From Hormiphora californensis (taxonomy: Eukaryota > Ctenophora > Tentaculata > Cydippida > Pleurobrachiidae), in contig CM035352.1 in assembly GCA_020137815.1 (NCBI GenBank), positions 5,294,159 to 5,358,158 on the forward strand: a stretch of DNA of 64,000 bases, written 5' to 3'. The notes beneath the pieces were generated by a model. It saw only the letters and a program-made list of their open reading frames with translations. It was not told the origin of the DNA and ran no database searches. The stretch's first letter is position 1. Each line of letters starts with the position of its first letter. Positions 24,597 to 37,200 of the stretch are shown here, one piece after another. Both the position numbers and the translations under genes were made by a program.

Positions 24597-27500
24597 TTAA
24601 ACTCGTTTCATGTGGCCAGGGATAACTTGGGAGGGGGCTGTGAGCCTCGGGTTCTGCATCTGGGTATTGTGGCCACTTCCCATGCCTCGTACAACCTGAC
24701 AGGAAGTAGGTTATTAGCTCCAATGTTTGTTATCAAGTTTAACAAAGTCTGTACACTGTACTAAACGGGGACTGTCATGGACACTGACAGTTAGTGATTA
24801 TAGTCTCCGTGTTGATTGGATTTTAAGTGTGTTTTTAGATTATCCCAGCTACCAGTACTACTAAGTGTTTAGTTAACTACCTGTCTCACCTGGTGGGGTT
24901 GTATGATCCGAGAGTGTTCATCTAGGACATGGGACGGCATACCCCTACTGCCCATATTTCTAACTCCCTTTGCTGGAACATTCCCTCTCATTTGAGGCAC
25001 ATAGGGACCACCCTGAAAATATATAACACTGAAAATACAATCGAAAGGAGAACACTGTTACATAACAACATGCAGTAATGAGTTCATAGTTTTAATTTTC
25101 GGCCAGTTGGGTGTGTGAGTAATTATCTTGTACGTACGTTTTGCATGTAAGACTTGTGGACCATGTTGATGGGGATCATTCCTGCAGCGGCACCAGGATG
25201 CTGACCCCTGAACTGGGGCGGGGGTCGTTTCATGTGGACCATGTCTTCACCACCTCCACTATATACCACGTGACTCTGCTGGGGGGACAAGTGTTAAGTA
25301 TCAGGGGATATTTTTTCCCATTCGGGGTGATATTTTCCATTCCCGCCCCTAACTAGGATACTTGTTGACTGGTGCAGTACCGCGTGTCATCGAGAAATAA
25401 AGATCAACTCACCGGGATATATCCGATGGATTGATTGGAGTTGCTGACAAGTATTTTCTGACTCTGTCCCGGCATTATTGGTTTCCCACCCTGCATGGGG
25501 GCCATGGCCCTCTGGGTACTAAGCAGGTAGATCGGCTGGCTTTGTCCCTGTTTCATTGGACCTGGAGCCATCACACCGTACCGGGCGGGCCCCATACCCC
25601 CCTGCATGTGATCCGGTAGCTTCCTGTAGGTGACACTATTTCCTGGTTTCTGGTACTGTACAGGGGCATACTCCCCTCCACCTCCACCTCCTCCTCCACC
25701 CACTCCTGGCCCCCTCTTGTCTGGCACAGTAATGGTCCTGGCAGCCTTCTCCGTATTTTCCTTGTTTTCCCGGTCCATCTTCTTGTTGGCCAGGGCAACT
25801 GGAGAGCAGGGAACTGACGTGTCTCCCTCTGTTACGTGGACGTGGGTGGGGTTCGGCAGAATCTGACTGTGGGACATCCTGCAAGTAGGTATCAGTTGGC
25901 AGTGGTGGAGAGGGCAGGGGAGAGGGAGCTGTGAAGAGGGTAGGGGAGAGGGAGCTGTGAAGAGGGTAGGGGAGGGGGAGAGAAAGAGTGGTGAAGAGGG
26001 GAGGGAGCTGTGGAGGGGGCTGTGAAGAGGGGAGGGAGTGGTGAAGAAGGAGAGAAAGAGTGGTGAAGAGGAGAGGGAGTGGTGAAGAAGGAGAGAAAGA
26101 GTGGTGAAGAGGAGAGGGAGTGGTGAAGAAAAGAACACATGAGAGGTATCGGGTAGAGATCAGTAGAGAACATAGTTCTAAACTCTAACTAACACGTACG
26201 GTTTGTAGTCCATGATAGGTTTACTAGCAGCCAGTTTCTCTATCTCCCCAAACAGCCTGATAAAGTTGAGGGTACTAGATTGGGATGCCTCCTCCGCTGA
26301 TACCCTGGCTGTCTTGTGTCCTGTACCGTACTTGTGTTGTGCCCTAATGGGGTCCTCCTCCCTCTGCATTATCAGAGAGTACCTTTCTCGACACTGTGTG
26401 AATAGAGTTCGCTTAGGGTATAATCATTATAGCTGTCAAACAATAAATCACTTGAATACAAGTATTAAATCTGTTTACGCTCCAGTTGCAGATTGGAGGC
26501 TGGCTCCAGTTTCTGGCGCCAGCCTCCAGTCTGCAACTGGCGCAAGCTGGGAGAGTCCCTGTGCGCGCCAAATCTTCGTTGACTAGCAGGGTTTTCGATG
26601 TGATTTGCATCTAAAGTAGCGTGCGCGGCAGTGTCAGCAGTGTCAGCAGGGGCCTGCTTCATTGTAACTAACATCAGTCGCAAAATCTCTAACTGGACCC
26701 TAAGGGTCCAGTTAGAGATTTTGCGACTGATGTCAATATTGTCCTCCTATTTAAGTTGAATACAAGTAGTACAACAAACATTGAGAAACAGAACTAATAC
26801 CTGTATGGGAGTCTTATAGCTGTTAGATTGTATGTTCAGAATGTCAGCAATTAGGTGCCAGTTCAACTCGTGTGCACTGAGATGGTGGGCCGGGTGGTGG
26901 GGTGTCGAACTGGCCATGTGGAGCTCCTGGACTGGTTGTACAGATTGGCTGAGGGCGAACTCCTCAGCTGGTAACCACGTCTGAGAGTGTTCCTCCGATT
27001 CAAGTGATCTGTCCGGTTTTATACGGATCTGCCTCTTTTTGTTAGGTTTACTTCGCTCTTTCCTATAGGATAAATGACAAGTTAGGGGGACAGGGAAAGG
27101 GACTGTTTATCAAACTAAACCGGTGAGGGAGTGCCTGCTAACCGAGGTGTAATACCTGATAAACGAGGTGTAATACCTGATAAAGGGTGTAATGGGAGGT
27201 TTGATCTCAGGAGGGAGCTGTCTGTTCAGTTTCAGGTAGTGTTGGGGAGGTGCCGGAGGGGGAGGTGCAGGTGGTTCCTCAACGGTCTCAGCTCTCACAA
27301 TCTCAGCACCCTTGATAGCGTGGTGGGGAGGGATGGAGAGGGTCGGTGGAGGAGGCGGGGGTGGTTCAGGAGGCTCCTCCTTGATCTGCACTGCTGGAGG
27401 TATTATCTGGAAGGCGAGGTTGGGAATAATCGTCACCTCCGGAAGGTCTGCCTCTGTCATCAGGCACTCTGTAAAGTATCTACGAGGGAAGGTGTGTTAC

Positions 27501-30500
27501 AAATATTATTAATACACTTGTTACAGCTTTGTAACACTGTACAAAGTACTGTTACGCCTAGTACCCCCTGTTACAAAATGTTCTCCCAGTCCCCCCTCTT
27601 GTGTCGGCCAGATCTCTGCAATTAGAGAAATCTCTTCCTAAATCTCTTCCCTGATACTGACAGTCTCAGGGAAGAGATTTAGTCTCAGACTGTAACTCAC
27701 TGAGACTGTAGGACGGGATCCAGGTGAAACACATCTTGATCTTGAAAGGGTGGAGTGGGGGGCATCCATAGATCATCGTAATCACCGTCCTGAGAGACAC
27801 ACTGTTAAACTACACTATCAGTGGGGGAAACCCCCGGAATATATATTATTTGTAAAGACATTACACAACACACGATAGAAAAGAATCTAAAGTCACAGCC
27901 TCTGTCTGCTAGTACTTTAGGACTAGAGTGGCAGAGTGGAGAGAGAAAGAAAGAGGGAGGGAGGGGGAGAGAGAGATACTGGTTGTTTCTTCTGGGAGTG
28001 AGAGAGAAACAAAGAAAATAAAGAGAGATTAAAGAGAGACAGAGGCTGGCACTCTAGTCCTATGCCATCACGTGTTTATTTGGAACGAAGCACGGGTTCA
28101 CTTTTGTATCACAGAAAATATTATTAAAAATAAGAAAAAAATTAAAAACATCCAAGATAATAACGCTATAATAGTACCCACTCTCCCTCTCTTTCTCACT
28201 GATTTGGCGACAGAGACTGTGACTGATCGGGCGTGCTACTACTCGGATTGACGGATAATGGAGCGGTACTCCCTCCGTTGCTACCCGCGTGATAAAAAGG
28301 AGTCCTGTATATTGTGGCAGGGAGTTGTTGTTGTTGGTAAAAGTCCGAAGTGGTGACAGGAAAGGGTGTCGAGGTAGGGGTGTTGTAGAAGAGTTGTTGT
28401 TTGGGATACTGGTGTGCTTGGAAGGGCATCATACCACTGTGAGACACAACCGTGTGATGGGGAGTAACCGAGTTTACTAGACGATTTGCCGGCAAAAGTT
28501 GTTGTACAGAGTTTGCCATGGTGTATCCTCTTTGTTGTTGCTGGTGGTAATCGGGGGTGATCGGTAGTGCTCTTGGTATCATGGAGTTTGCTAGTAACAT
28601 TTGTTGTTGTTGATGTCGGATCTGATGTTGTATCGAAGTCGGGGAGATCATTTGTTGTTGGGCCCTGATTGCTGCTGATGATGACACCAACTGCTGGTTT
28701 CTGAGGGCTTGTGCAGACGACACCAGCTGTTGATTTCTGATGGCTTGGGCGGACGACACCAGATGTTGCAAGTTAGGATGGAACTCCCCACCACCCCCAC
28801 CGTATACTGAGTTGGGTAGGAAACAATTGGAGTTGTTTGGATGTTGTGAGTGATTGTTAATTTGTTGTTTCTGAATGACAAGTTGTGGCTGCTTGCTCTG
28901 GTACCCTCCCACAAATTGGGTGTTCCTGTATTGCGGGGGTTGTTGCAGCATGAAGCGGTGCTGGGGGAATGAGGTATGAGTGGGGAAGGAATTGGGCAGG
29001 TTCGGGTTGAGTGTTAGTCTGGTGTTCCGGTTGGGAAGTGTAAGTTGGTTGTTCTCCCCTCCCTCAATACATAATGAATGCTGCTGTGGAGGGTGCAGCT
29101 CCTACTGGGGTCGGTGGGTTGCTCTTCCTAGAGGCGTATGTTCGTTTAGGTCCCTTGACAGTGAGAGGAGTGCTCCTAGAGAGATGTGGTTTCCCCATAA
29201 TTGGAGGTCCAGGTAAACAAGGTGGTCGAGCTTTCTCTGCCTCCTGCCTCAAGGCTACAGAGAGCTTCTTCCTACATCCGTTCCAGCATGAAGTATAACC
29301 TTTCCTTCTCTAGTTCGATCATCATAGCACTTGGTCCCTTCCTTCTCTTTCTAACATATACAGGGCGTTCATATTCCTCGTCTGATGAGTGTTCAGAGGA
29401 TGAAGGTACCTCCTCCTCTCTTCTCCTCCTTGCCTCCATCTTCCGTCGCCTATTGATCCTCCGTAGAGCTACCTGTGGATCCCAGGAGGTGTAGGTGAGC
29501 AGGAAATCATCATCTTCCTCTTGTTGTGCTGCTTGTAGCTCCTGTAGACTTGTATCCGGTACCACCATATCCTCCTGAGGAAGAGAGGGGTGTTAGGAGG
29601 ATGAGGGGAGAAAAGGGGGAGAGAATGGGATACACTTAGGACACCTTTTGATACCTAAACCCCTAAACTTTGAGGTGTGCTGCAGCTGCAGTACAACTCG
29701 TTTGTTTTTGCACATCTGGCGCCCCACCAACAACACCGGGGAGATGGAGCCGCGCACAGAATGCTCGCGCGCCAGAACGCTACACTTTGTATTGGTCGCA
29801 CCCCTATATCGCAGTGTAGCACAGACGCACTCGCGGTAGACCCTTTTAGCAGACTTACACCGGAGCGGTACACAACATTCTGCAGCCCCCTCTAAACATG
29901 CCCCTGTTAATACCTCTTGTTGGCGAATCAGCTCATCAAAGTCTTCCTCATTCTCTTCTTCTAAGAAGCGCAGAGCATACTGTTCCAGAGGAGTCAACTC
30001 GTTTTCTATTGACAGGATCTCCTCCTCGAATTGTGTAAATTGTTTAGTTTCTGTAACAATCTTCTTTTCTTCCTCATTCTGAAAGAAGTTTGTGTGAGGC
30101 AGTGTAAACTGTTCTTATTAAATTCCCTGCCTCTTCCTACCCCATCTCCCTCCCCTCTCCCCTGTCGTACTATAACCTGCCAGTGGTGTCCCCCCTCTCT
30201 ATCTCCCTCTGACTATGACCTACCAGCGGTGTCTCCCCTCTCTATCTCCATCTGACTATGACCTACCAGTGGTGTCTCCCCTCTCTATCTCCCTCTGACT
30301 ATGAGCTACCAGTGGTGTCTCCCCTCTCTATCTCCATCTGACTATGAGCTACCAGTGGTGTCTCCCCTCTCTATCTCCATCTGACTATGACCTACCAGTG
30401 GTGTCTCCCCTCTCTATCTCCCTCTGACTATGACCTACCAGCGGTGTCTCCCCTCTCTATCTCCATCTGACTATGACCTACCAGTGGTGTCTCCCCTCTC

Positions 30501-31484
30501 TATCTCCCTCTGACTATGACCTACCAGTGGTGTCTCCCCTCTCTATCTCCCTCTGACTATGACCTACCAGTGGTGTCTCCCCCTCTATAGGGTCGGCCTC
30601 ATCAAAATCTCTCAGATCCTCATTCTGTTCGCACTGTGCCCGTAGTGTAGCTGTCCTGTCCTCAGCATCTTCAGCCTCTGCTAACACCTGGGGATGTGAC
30701 ATTAGTATGAGGGTCAATTGTTTTGGGACACCCGGTATATACCACTTTGTGAGAATTACGTACAGATTCAAGGTCCTTCTTAGCAATAGTTCGATGTTTT
30801 GGAGACATTTCCCGGATGTGGTCCTCTGTTCCCATAATGTTTCCTACCAAATATCTCCCTCATGTTATCCTTTTTAAAGAATGCCGTAGTGAAGTTACCT
30901 CCCTCTATAGCAACTGAACCTAGCAGTCGTTTTTGGTTTGCCTTCTTCAGGATGTTCTCTTCTATAGTGCTGGCACTTACCAACCTAGGTAGGGGGTAGT
31001 TACAAATAGTTAGATAGTTGTATTGCAAAGAAGGGGGTAGTTATATTGTAAAGGGGAGCTGGAGGGGGACTATTAATAGATCTCTAAATTTAGTTACCTA
31101 TAAATGTGAACATCCCGTGTCTGCCCAATACGATGACATCTATCCTGTGCCTGGGCGTCCATAGTTGGGTTCCAATCGCTGTCATAGAATATCACGGTAT
31201 TAGCCCCTGTCAGGTTGACACCGACACCTCCAGATCGGGTACTAAGGATCATACAGAATATCCTGCTGTCAGCATTGAATCGCTCCATTAGTTCCAATCG
31301 GGCATCAACCTTGGTAGATCCGTCCAACCGGAGGTATGTGTGGCCGTGGTAGTTTAGAAACCGCTCTAAGATATCAAGCATTCGAGTCATTTGGGTGAAA
31401 ATCAGAACTCGACTGCCATCCATCTTGAGTTGTCCCAGGAGCTTGTCTAGTCGTTGGAGCTTCCCACAATCATATTGGATCAAT

Positions 31485-31554
<70 letters not shown>

Positions 31555-34231
31555 TAGTTAGGAGAGTGAAATGGGAATAATTAAAGCGGTGATAATTGTA
31601 GTAACAACTCTAATTAATGTAGTACCTCGTCTCAGGGAGAATGAGGCGCCGTTTTGATTGGATATCGTAGAACGGTTCGGATACCTCCCACCACTTGTCA
31701 TGGACAGTTGTTGGTACAACATCATCTTTAGTAAGTTGGGGTCGGGGTGGAACAGAGACGGCGTCACAGCATATCAGGAACCGATCAAGAACTGGTGACA
31801 TCTCCTCTAGTCTCTCCAGCACTAAGGAGGGAGGTGTTAGTGGAGTTCAAGATATTCGTAGGCAGGGTGTGAGAGCGTGATGGTGTGAGAGTGTGATGGT
31901 GTGTTTCCTAAACCATGTAGATAGAGTATCCCCTCTCTGATCTCTCAATCTCAGGGGGACCCCTACCTGTTGTTTGTTGTGGTACTGTAGGAGAGGGGAT
32001 GGTTAGAGATGCTATTAGATCTGCCCCATACATAGGTACTTTCTGACATCTCATATCATTCAGATCAGCAAACATCTTCTGGCGGGATGTCCTCCACTGT
32101 TCTCGAGCCTCCTCAATTGCGGGCTAGGAATAAATAATAAGCGAGGGGAATATTGGTGGCAAACAATCTAAAACTTGGATATATTTACTGTGTCGATCCT
32201 CAGGGAGAACTCTAAAGAGAAATTATATTTCTAGCCATTACTAGCGAAACAATTGTCTTTCTCTAAACTTGTGTTATGTTTCTATCCCCGCCTATAACAC
32301 CATGCTAGAAACTAACCAGTTGTAGAGAGGTGTCATCATCAACAGTCACAACAGTAGTACTGGCATGTCCGGTAGAACTACTTCTCGTTTGGGCTGCCTC
32401 TCTGATTGGGCTACTCAGGGACCTGGATTCCGGGCTGGAGCACCCAACATGGATCAGAGATGGGGGTAACATACCTGTACCTGTAGAGGAGGTGTATTAA
32501 CTTGGATTTTGGAACTACTGAGTTCACAGACAGATTCAAGTCAGTAATCAGTTTACACATAAGTAACAGTTTTCCTACCTCTTTTAGGGGCGGTAGTTCT
32601 GCTGGACGAATGGCTGGTTAGTTGGGGAGGTCCGAGGGGTGGCGGTCGAGGGGGCGGCTGGCCAGGTTCCACCAGAGGCAGGTTTATACCCGACACGGGG
32701 TCCCTGAAGTAACCCACTGGTATCACCGCAGCGGCACTTGGAGAGTTCGGTTTTGGGGAAACGGAGCCCACGACTGGACCAGCTGAAATAACGTGTGTTA
32801 AAACTGTATTATTGTCAAAGTAATATTGGCAGTAACTGGTCATGTAAAAAACTACTCCCCTTGCCAATAATTTTGAGTGAAACTATAGATGTAAAGTTAC
32901 CTTCTTGGCTTCGTGGTGTGACGGACTTGGCAAGTAGAGGAGGTGGTTCTGATGAGTCGGACCGGGGAGAAGGAAGAGAGGGATGGGGATTGGGCGAGGC
33001 GTACGGTCCAGCTCGAGGTGATGGCATGGAGCGAGGGGAGGACATTGGATGAGGGGAGCTCTTAGAGGCACTTCTTGGTGTCCCACCAGGCCCGGGAGTG
33101 GTCCTGCCACTGACAGATCCAGTTCTTGGTCCACCCAAACTGGGCATCTGCCGCAGGATGGGAAGCGGAGGGAGTGGTGGAGAGGGAGGTCTGGGTGGAG
33201 CAAAGACCGTGTGGGATGGGGCTGAGTAGGTTAGGTTATCCGGTACTGCCCCCTTGTATCCGACCTCCTCAATCAGCACACGATGAGTCTTCAGTTGTTG
33301 CGTTCTGTGGGCTGTGTGACTGGTAATCTGGTTCTCATATCCCGCGAGGTTCAGGTTGAACCGCTCGAAACACGGCTCTTCTTCTATAGCCCGGAGAACT
33401 CGGGAGGGTGTGTCGTACTGGAGGGGAGGTAGAGCAAGGGGAGATATCACGCCTCTCTCTTCAAACATGTCAGGATGATTGCACACCTTTCTCAGCTGCA
33501 TTAGAATGCCAATGACACTGATAAACCTTCCACTGGAGAGAGTATCTCTAGTGTCCTTTCTCTCCAGGAATCCTTCATAGAGAGCCCGCTGCCTCTTACT
33601 CAGCCCGCACATCAGCACACTCTCGGTTTTCTTGGGAAGTTGTAGTTCCACTTCCTTCTTCAGACGGCGGAGAAGAAAGGGACGGAGGATCTTGTGGAGT
33701 CGCTCCACCAACTGGGAATTGTACTCTTCTGTCCCCTCGACCTGGGGAGAGGGGAGTTAGAGTGGTGGGGTATAATAGCAGGGGAAACAAACCATCGGAA
33801 CCACGCATTCCATCCCAGGGCTACTAACCCATTCCCACACGTACCATGCCAGTTAGAGGGTTACTAAACCACTCTCTGAACGCTGACTGAGATCCAAATA
33901 CAGAGGGCATGAGGAAGTGCATGAGAGACCATAACTCCATCAAGTTGTTTTGGAGTGGTGTTCCGGTCAGGAGTAACCTGAAAACATATGTGTCACAGTA
34001 TTAGAAAGCTGATTGCATACATGTGGCCCCCCATTATATGTGTCAAAATTTAGTCCAAAAACCAATTAAATAAATTAGTTTGGATGCCCGGGCCCATGTG
34101 GTGTCACGGGGGTAACACCTTTAGACTACTGCCATAATTAACGGTATATCTCGTTAATTGTTAATTGTTATCCTTCAATCTGTCTATCTTTATCTATCTC
34201 TCTCTCTCACTCTCGTCTTTCTCTCTCTCAC

Positions 34232-34263
<32 letters not shown>

Positions 34264-37200
34264 TATTTCTCTCTCTCTCTCTTTCTCTCTCACTGTTTCT
34301 TTCACTATATCTTTTTCTCTCTCCTCTTATTTATCTCTCCGTCTTTCTTGATTATATCTCACCCTTTCTATCTTAATTTCCTTTGCCTTTATCTCTCTCG
34401 ATATCCATCATTTAGGACAGTTATAGCCTAAAGGTGTTACCCCCGTGACACCACATGGGCCCGGGCATCCAAACTAATTTATTTAATTGGTTTTTGGACT
34501 AAATTTCTGTTCTTTTTGGTGTAAAATAGAAAAAAGCTATTTTTTCGGAATTTTTTCTGATTTTGTCAGGGGGACGACCCCCCATAAATCGACTATTCTG
34601 CGCCGGAATATGTCCATGAAAACGTTCTAGGACCATCCGAAGTGGAAATATTAAGAATATGCATTATATCTTGAATCGGTGCATAAATATGCAAATAACG
34701 GCTTAACGGTGCGAGATGGAGATTTTTGTCCCGAGTAAGACCCCCCATAAATCGACTATTTTGCGTCGAAATATGTCCATGAAAACGTTCTAGGACCAGC
34801 TGAACTGGAAATATTCAGAATATGCATTAAATTATGAATCGGTGCATAAATATGCAAATAACGGCTAAACGGTGCGAGATACGACTTTTTGTCTGGGGGA
34901 CGACCCCCCATAAATCGACTATTTTGCGTCGAAATATGTCCATGAAAACGTTCTAGTACCAGCCGAAGTGAAAATATTGAAAATATGCATAAAATCGTGA
35001 ATTGGTGCATAAATATGCAAATGACGGCTTAACGGTGCGAGATAGAGATTTTTGTCCCGAGTAAGACCCCCCATAAACCGACCATTCCGCGTCGAATAAG
35101 ACCGGTTTCAAGTCTTTATGACCTTCCAGTCGTGTCATATCGCAACCATGGTTAAAATGAATATTTAATGACTAATTAATGAATAATTCATGAACTATGG
35201 CGATTTCGAAGTTCTCACACAGCTATTACCGAGCGCAATGATGTAAGGAACCACTGTTCCAAACGGCAAGTCTCTACTATGTGTGGTTTAGGAGAACACT
35301 CAAAGATAAAAAAGCGTCCTCCCCCCCCCCTCCCCCTCCCCTCCTTACATTTTTGCATTTTGGGACCCCTCTGGCAAATTTTTACCTTCCATCCGATCGT
35401 TCTGAAATGCATGCCTAAATTGCATGCCTCTTCTCCTATATGAGGGCCCTTAGAGTACAAAATTTCAGCTCTCTACTTCAACTGGAACATGCTTTTTTAA
35501 AGCATCAAAAACCTCGAAATCTGCAATGGTATATAGTAGCACTGGCAGGATTTCACGTGCTTGTGTGTAGAAGTGTTGCGTGTGCTCTCTCTTTTGTTTT
35601 TGGAGTTAGAGGGTATTTCTAAGGTGGGGGCTCTGCCCCCACACCCCCGTTTATGGTGGGGGCTGTGCCCCCACACCCCCTTTTGGGCCCGGGGCACTTG
35701 CCAGTGCTATGATACTAAACATGTGCTAAACAGACTGATGTGGAAACTGATCTTACACAACATTATACCTTCTCTGGGAGTTGAAGTTGAGAAGAAGCTG
35801 CCACCTCTGAGATTTAAAGTTCTTGATATTGTGTGCCTCATCTAGAATCATGTAATACCATTTCTTAGCACGGAATGCTCGGTAGTCCTGTAGGGGAGGG
35901 GGGTATTGAAATGACTGAAGAAAATATCTTGTCTCATATAAAACTTTCCGCGTAGCGGCCTCGTGCAGTGTGCGATCTTACAGTCAGAGCCTGGCAACAA
36001 ATATCAATATCATATCATATCACCCCTCGTGTAATACCTGGACAACGAGTTTGTAGCTGGTGACACAAACGTGAAACGTGTTAGGTTTTGTCCATCCTAT
36101 CCTCTTCTCTTTCCGCTCCTTTTGACTTCCGTAGTAACTCATCACCTGCGTGGGTTGTTTGTTTGTTTGTTTGTTTGTTTGTTTTGTAGCAGACCCCTCC
36201 CTTTGAAATAAGGAAGTGAAGCGATCTGATCAGGGGTTTCAGTGAACTGCTTGACACCATAAAAGGTAAAATGAGATAAAGATGTCACACCTTAAATGAG
36301 GGGAGCCATTTCTTGAATTCTAGATCCCAGTTCAGAAGGACAGATGTTGGCACGATAATAAGATGTGGACCCCAAATGCCCTTGTAACACGCTAGATGTG
36401 CCAGTAGGGCTATCGTCTGCATCGTTTTGCCTGGAGGAGGAGGGGGGTGAGGTTACAATTTACAGACTGAGAATCAGGAACCGACCGAAACAAGTAAACA
36501 ACCAATCATAACTCGTTATTTAGGTCACGTGACTGGTTATCAGCCAATCAGGGACCAGTATTTCCTAATTCGGTCGTTTACAGACTGAGAATGGTGGATT
36601 GTGATGGTTGAGATGGTAAAACGAGGCTTCCATTTCCCAGTGCTACAGACGTACCTAAACCCATTTCGTCAGCCAGTATTCCATTTAGTTTGCGTTGTTC
36701 CATTGCTACCAACCATCGGAGTCCGACCTCCTGATACTCCCTGAGGGTGCCCCGGAGTAGGAAGGGAACCTTGGTGGACAGGGAGGTAGAGCCTGGTGTG
36801 GGAGCCTCGCTTGTTAGTTTACCTGGAATATACAGGGGGTTATCATCACGTGTGACTGGCAACAAGTTTATTAGTTTCAAGTGTATTTCATCGTGTTAAT
36901 ATATTATGCCAAAAACTAACAGAAATTAGTTGGCTGGAAAGGTGACCACTTTTGTTGTCAAACTGACACCTTTGCCCTCTCCGGGTTTTTCTCTCTCTCT
37001 CTCTCTCTCCCTCTCTCTCTCTCTCTCTTTCTCTTTTTCCCTATCTCTCTCTCTATCTCTTTTCTCAAACTCCCTGATTTACCCCCTGATTTACCCCATC
37101 GATGATATCCGTAACCCGGGCCGGGCAAAGGTGTCAGTTTGACAACAAAAGTGGTCACCTTTCCAGCCAACTAATTTCTGTTAAAAGGATAATGTTGTAA

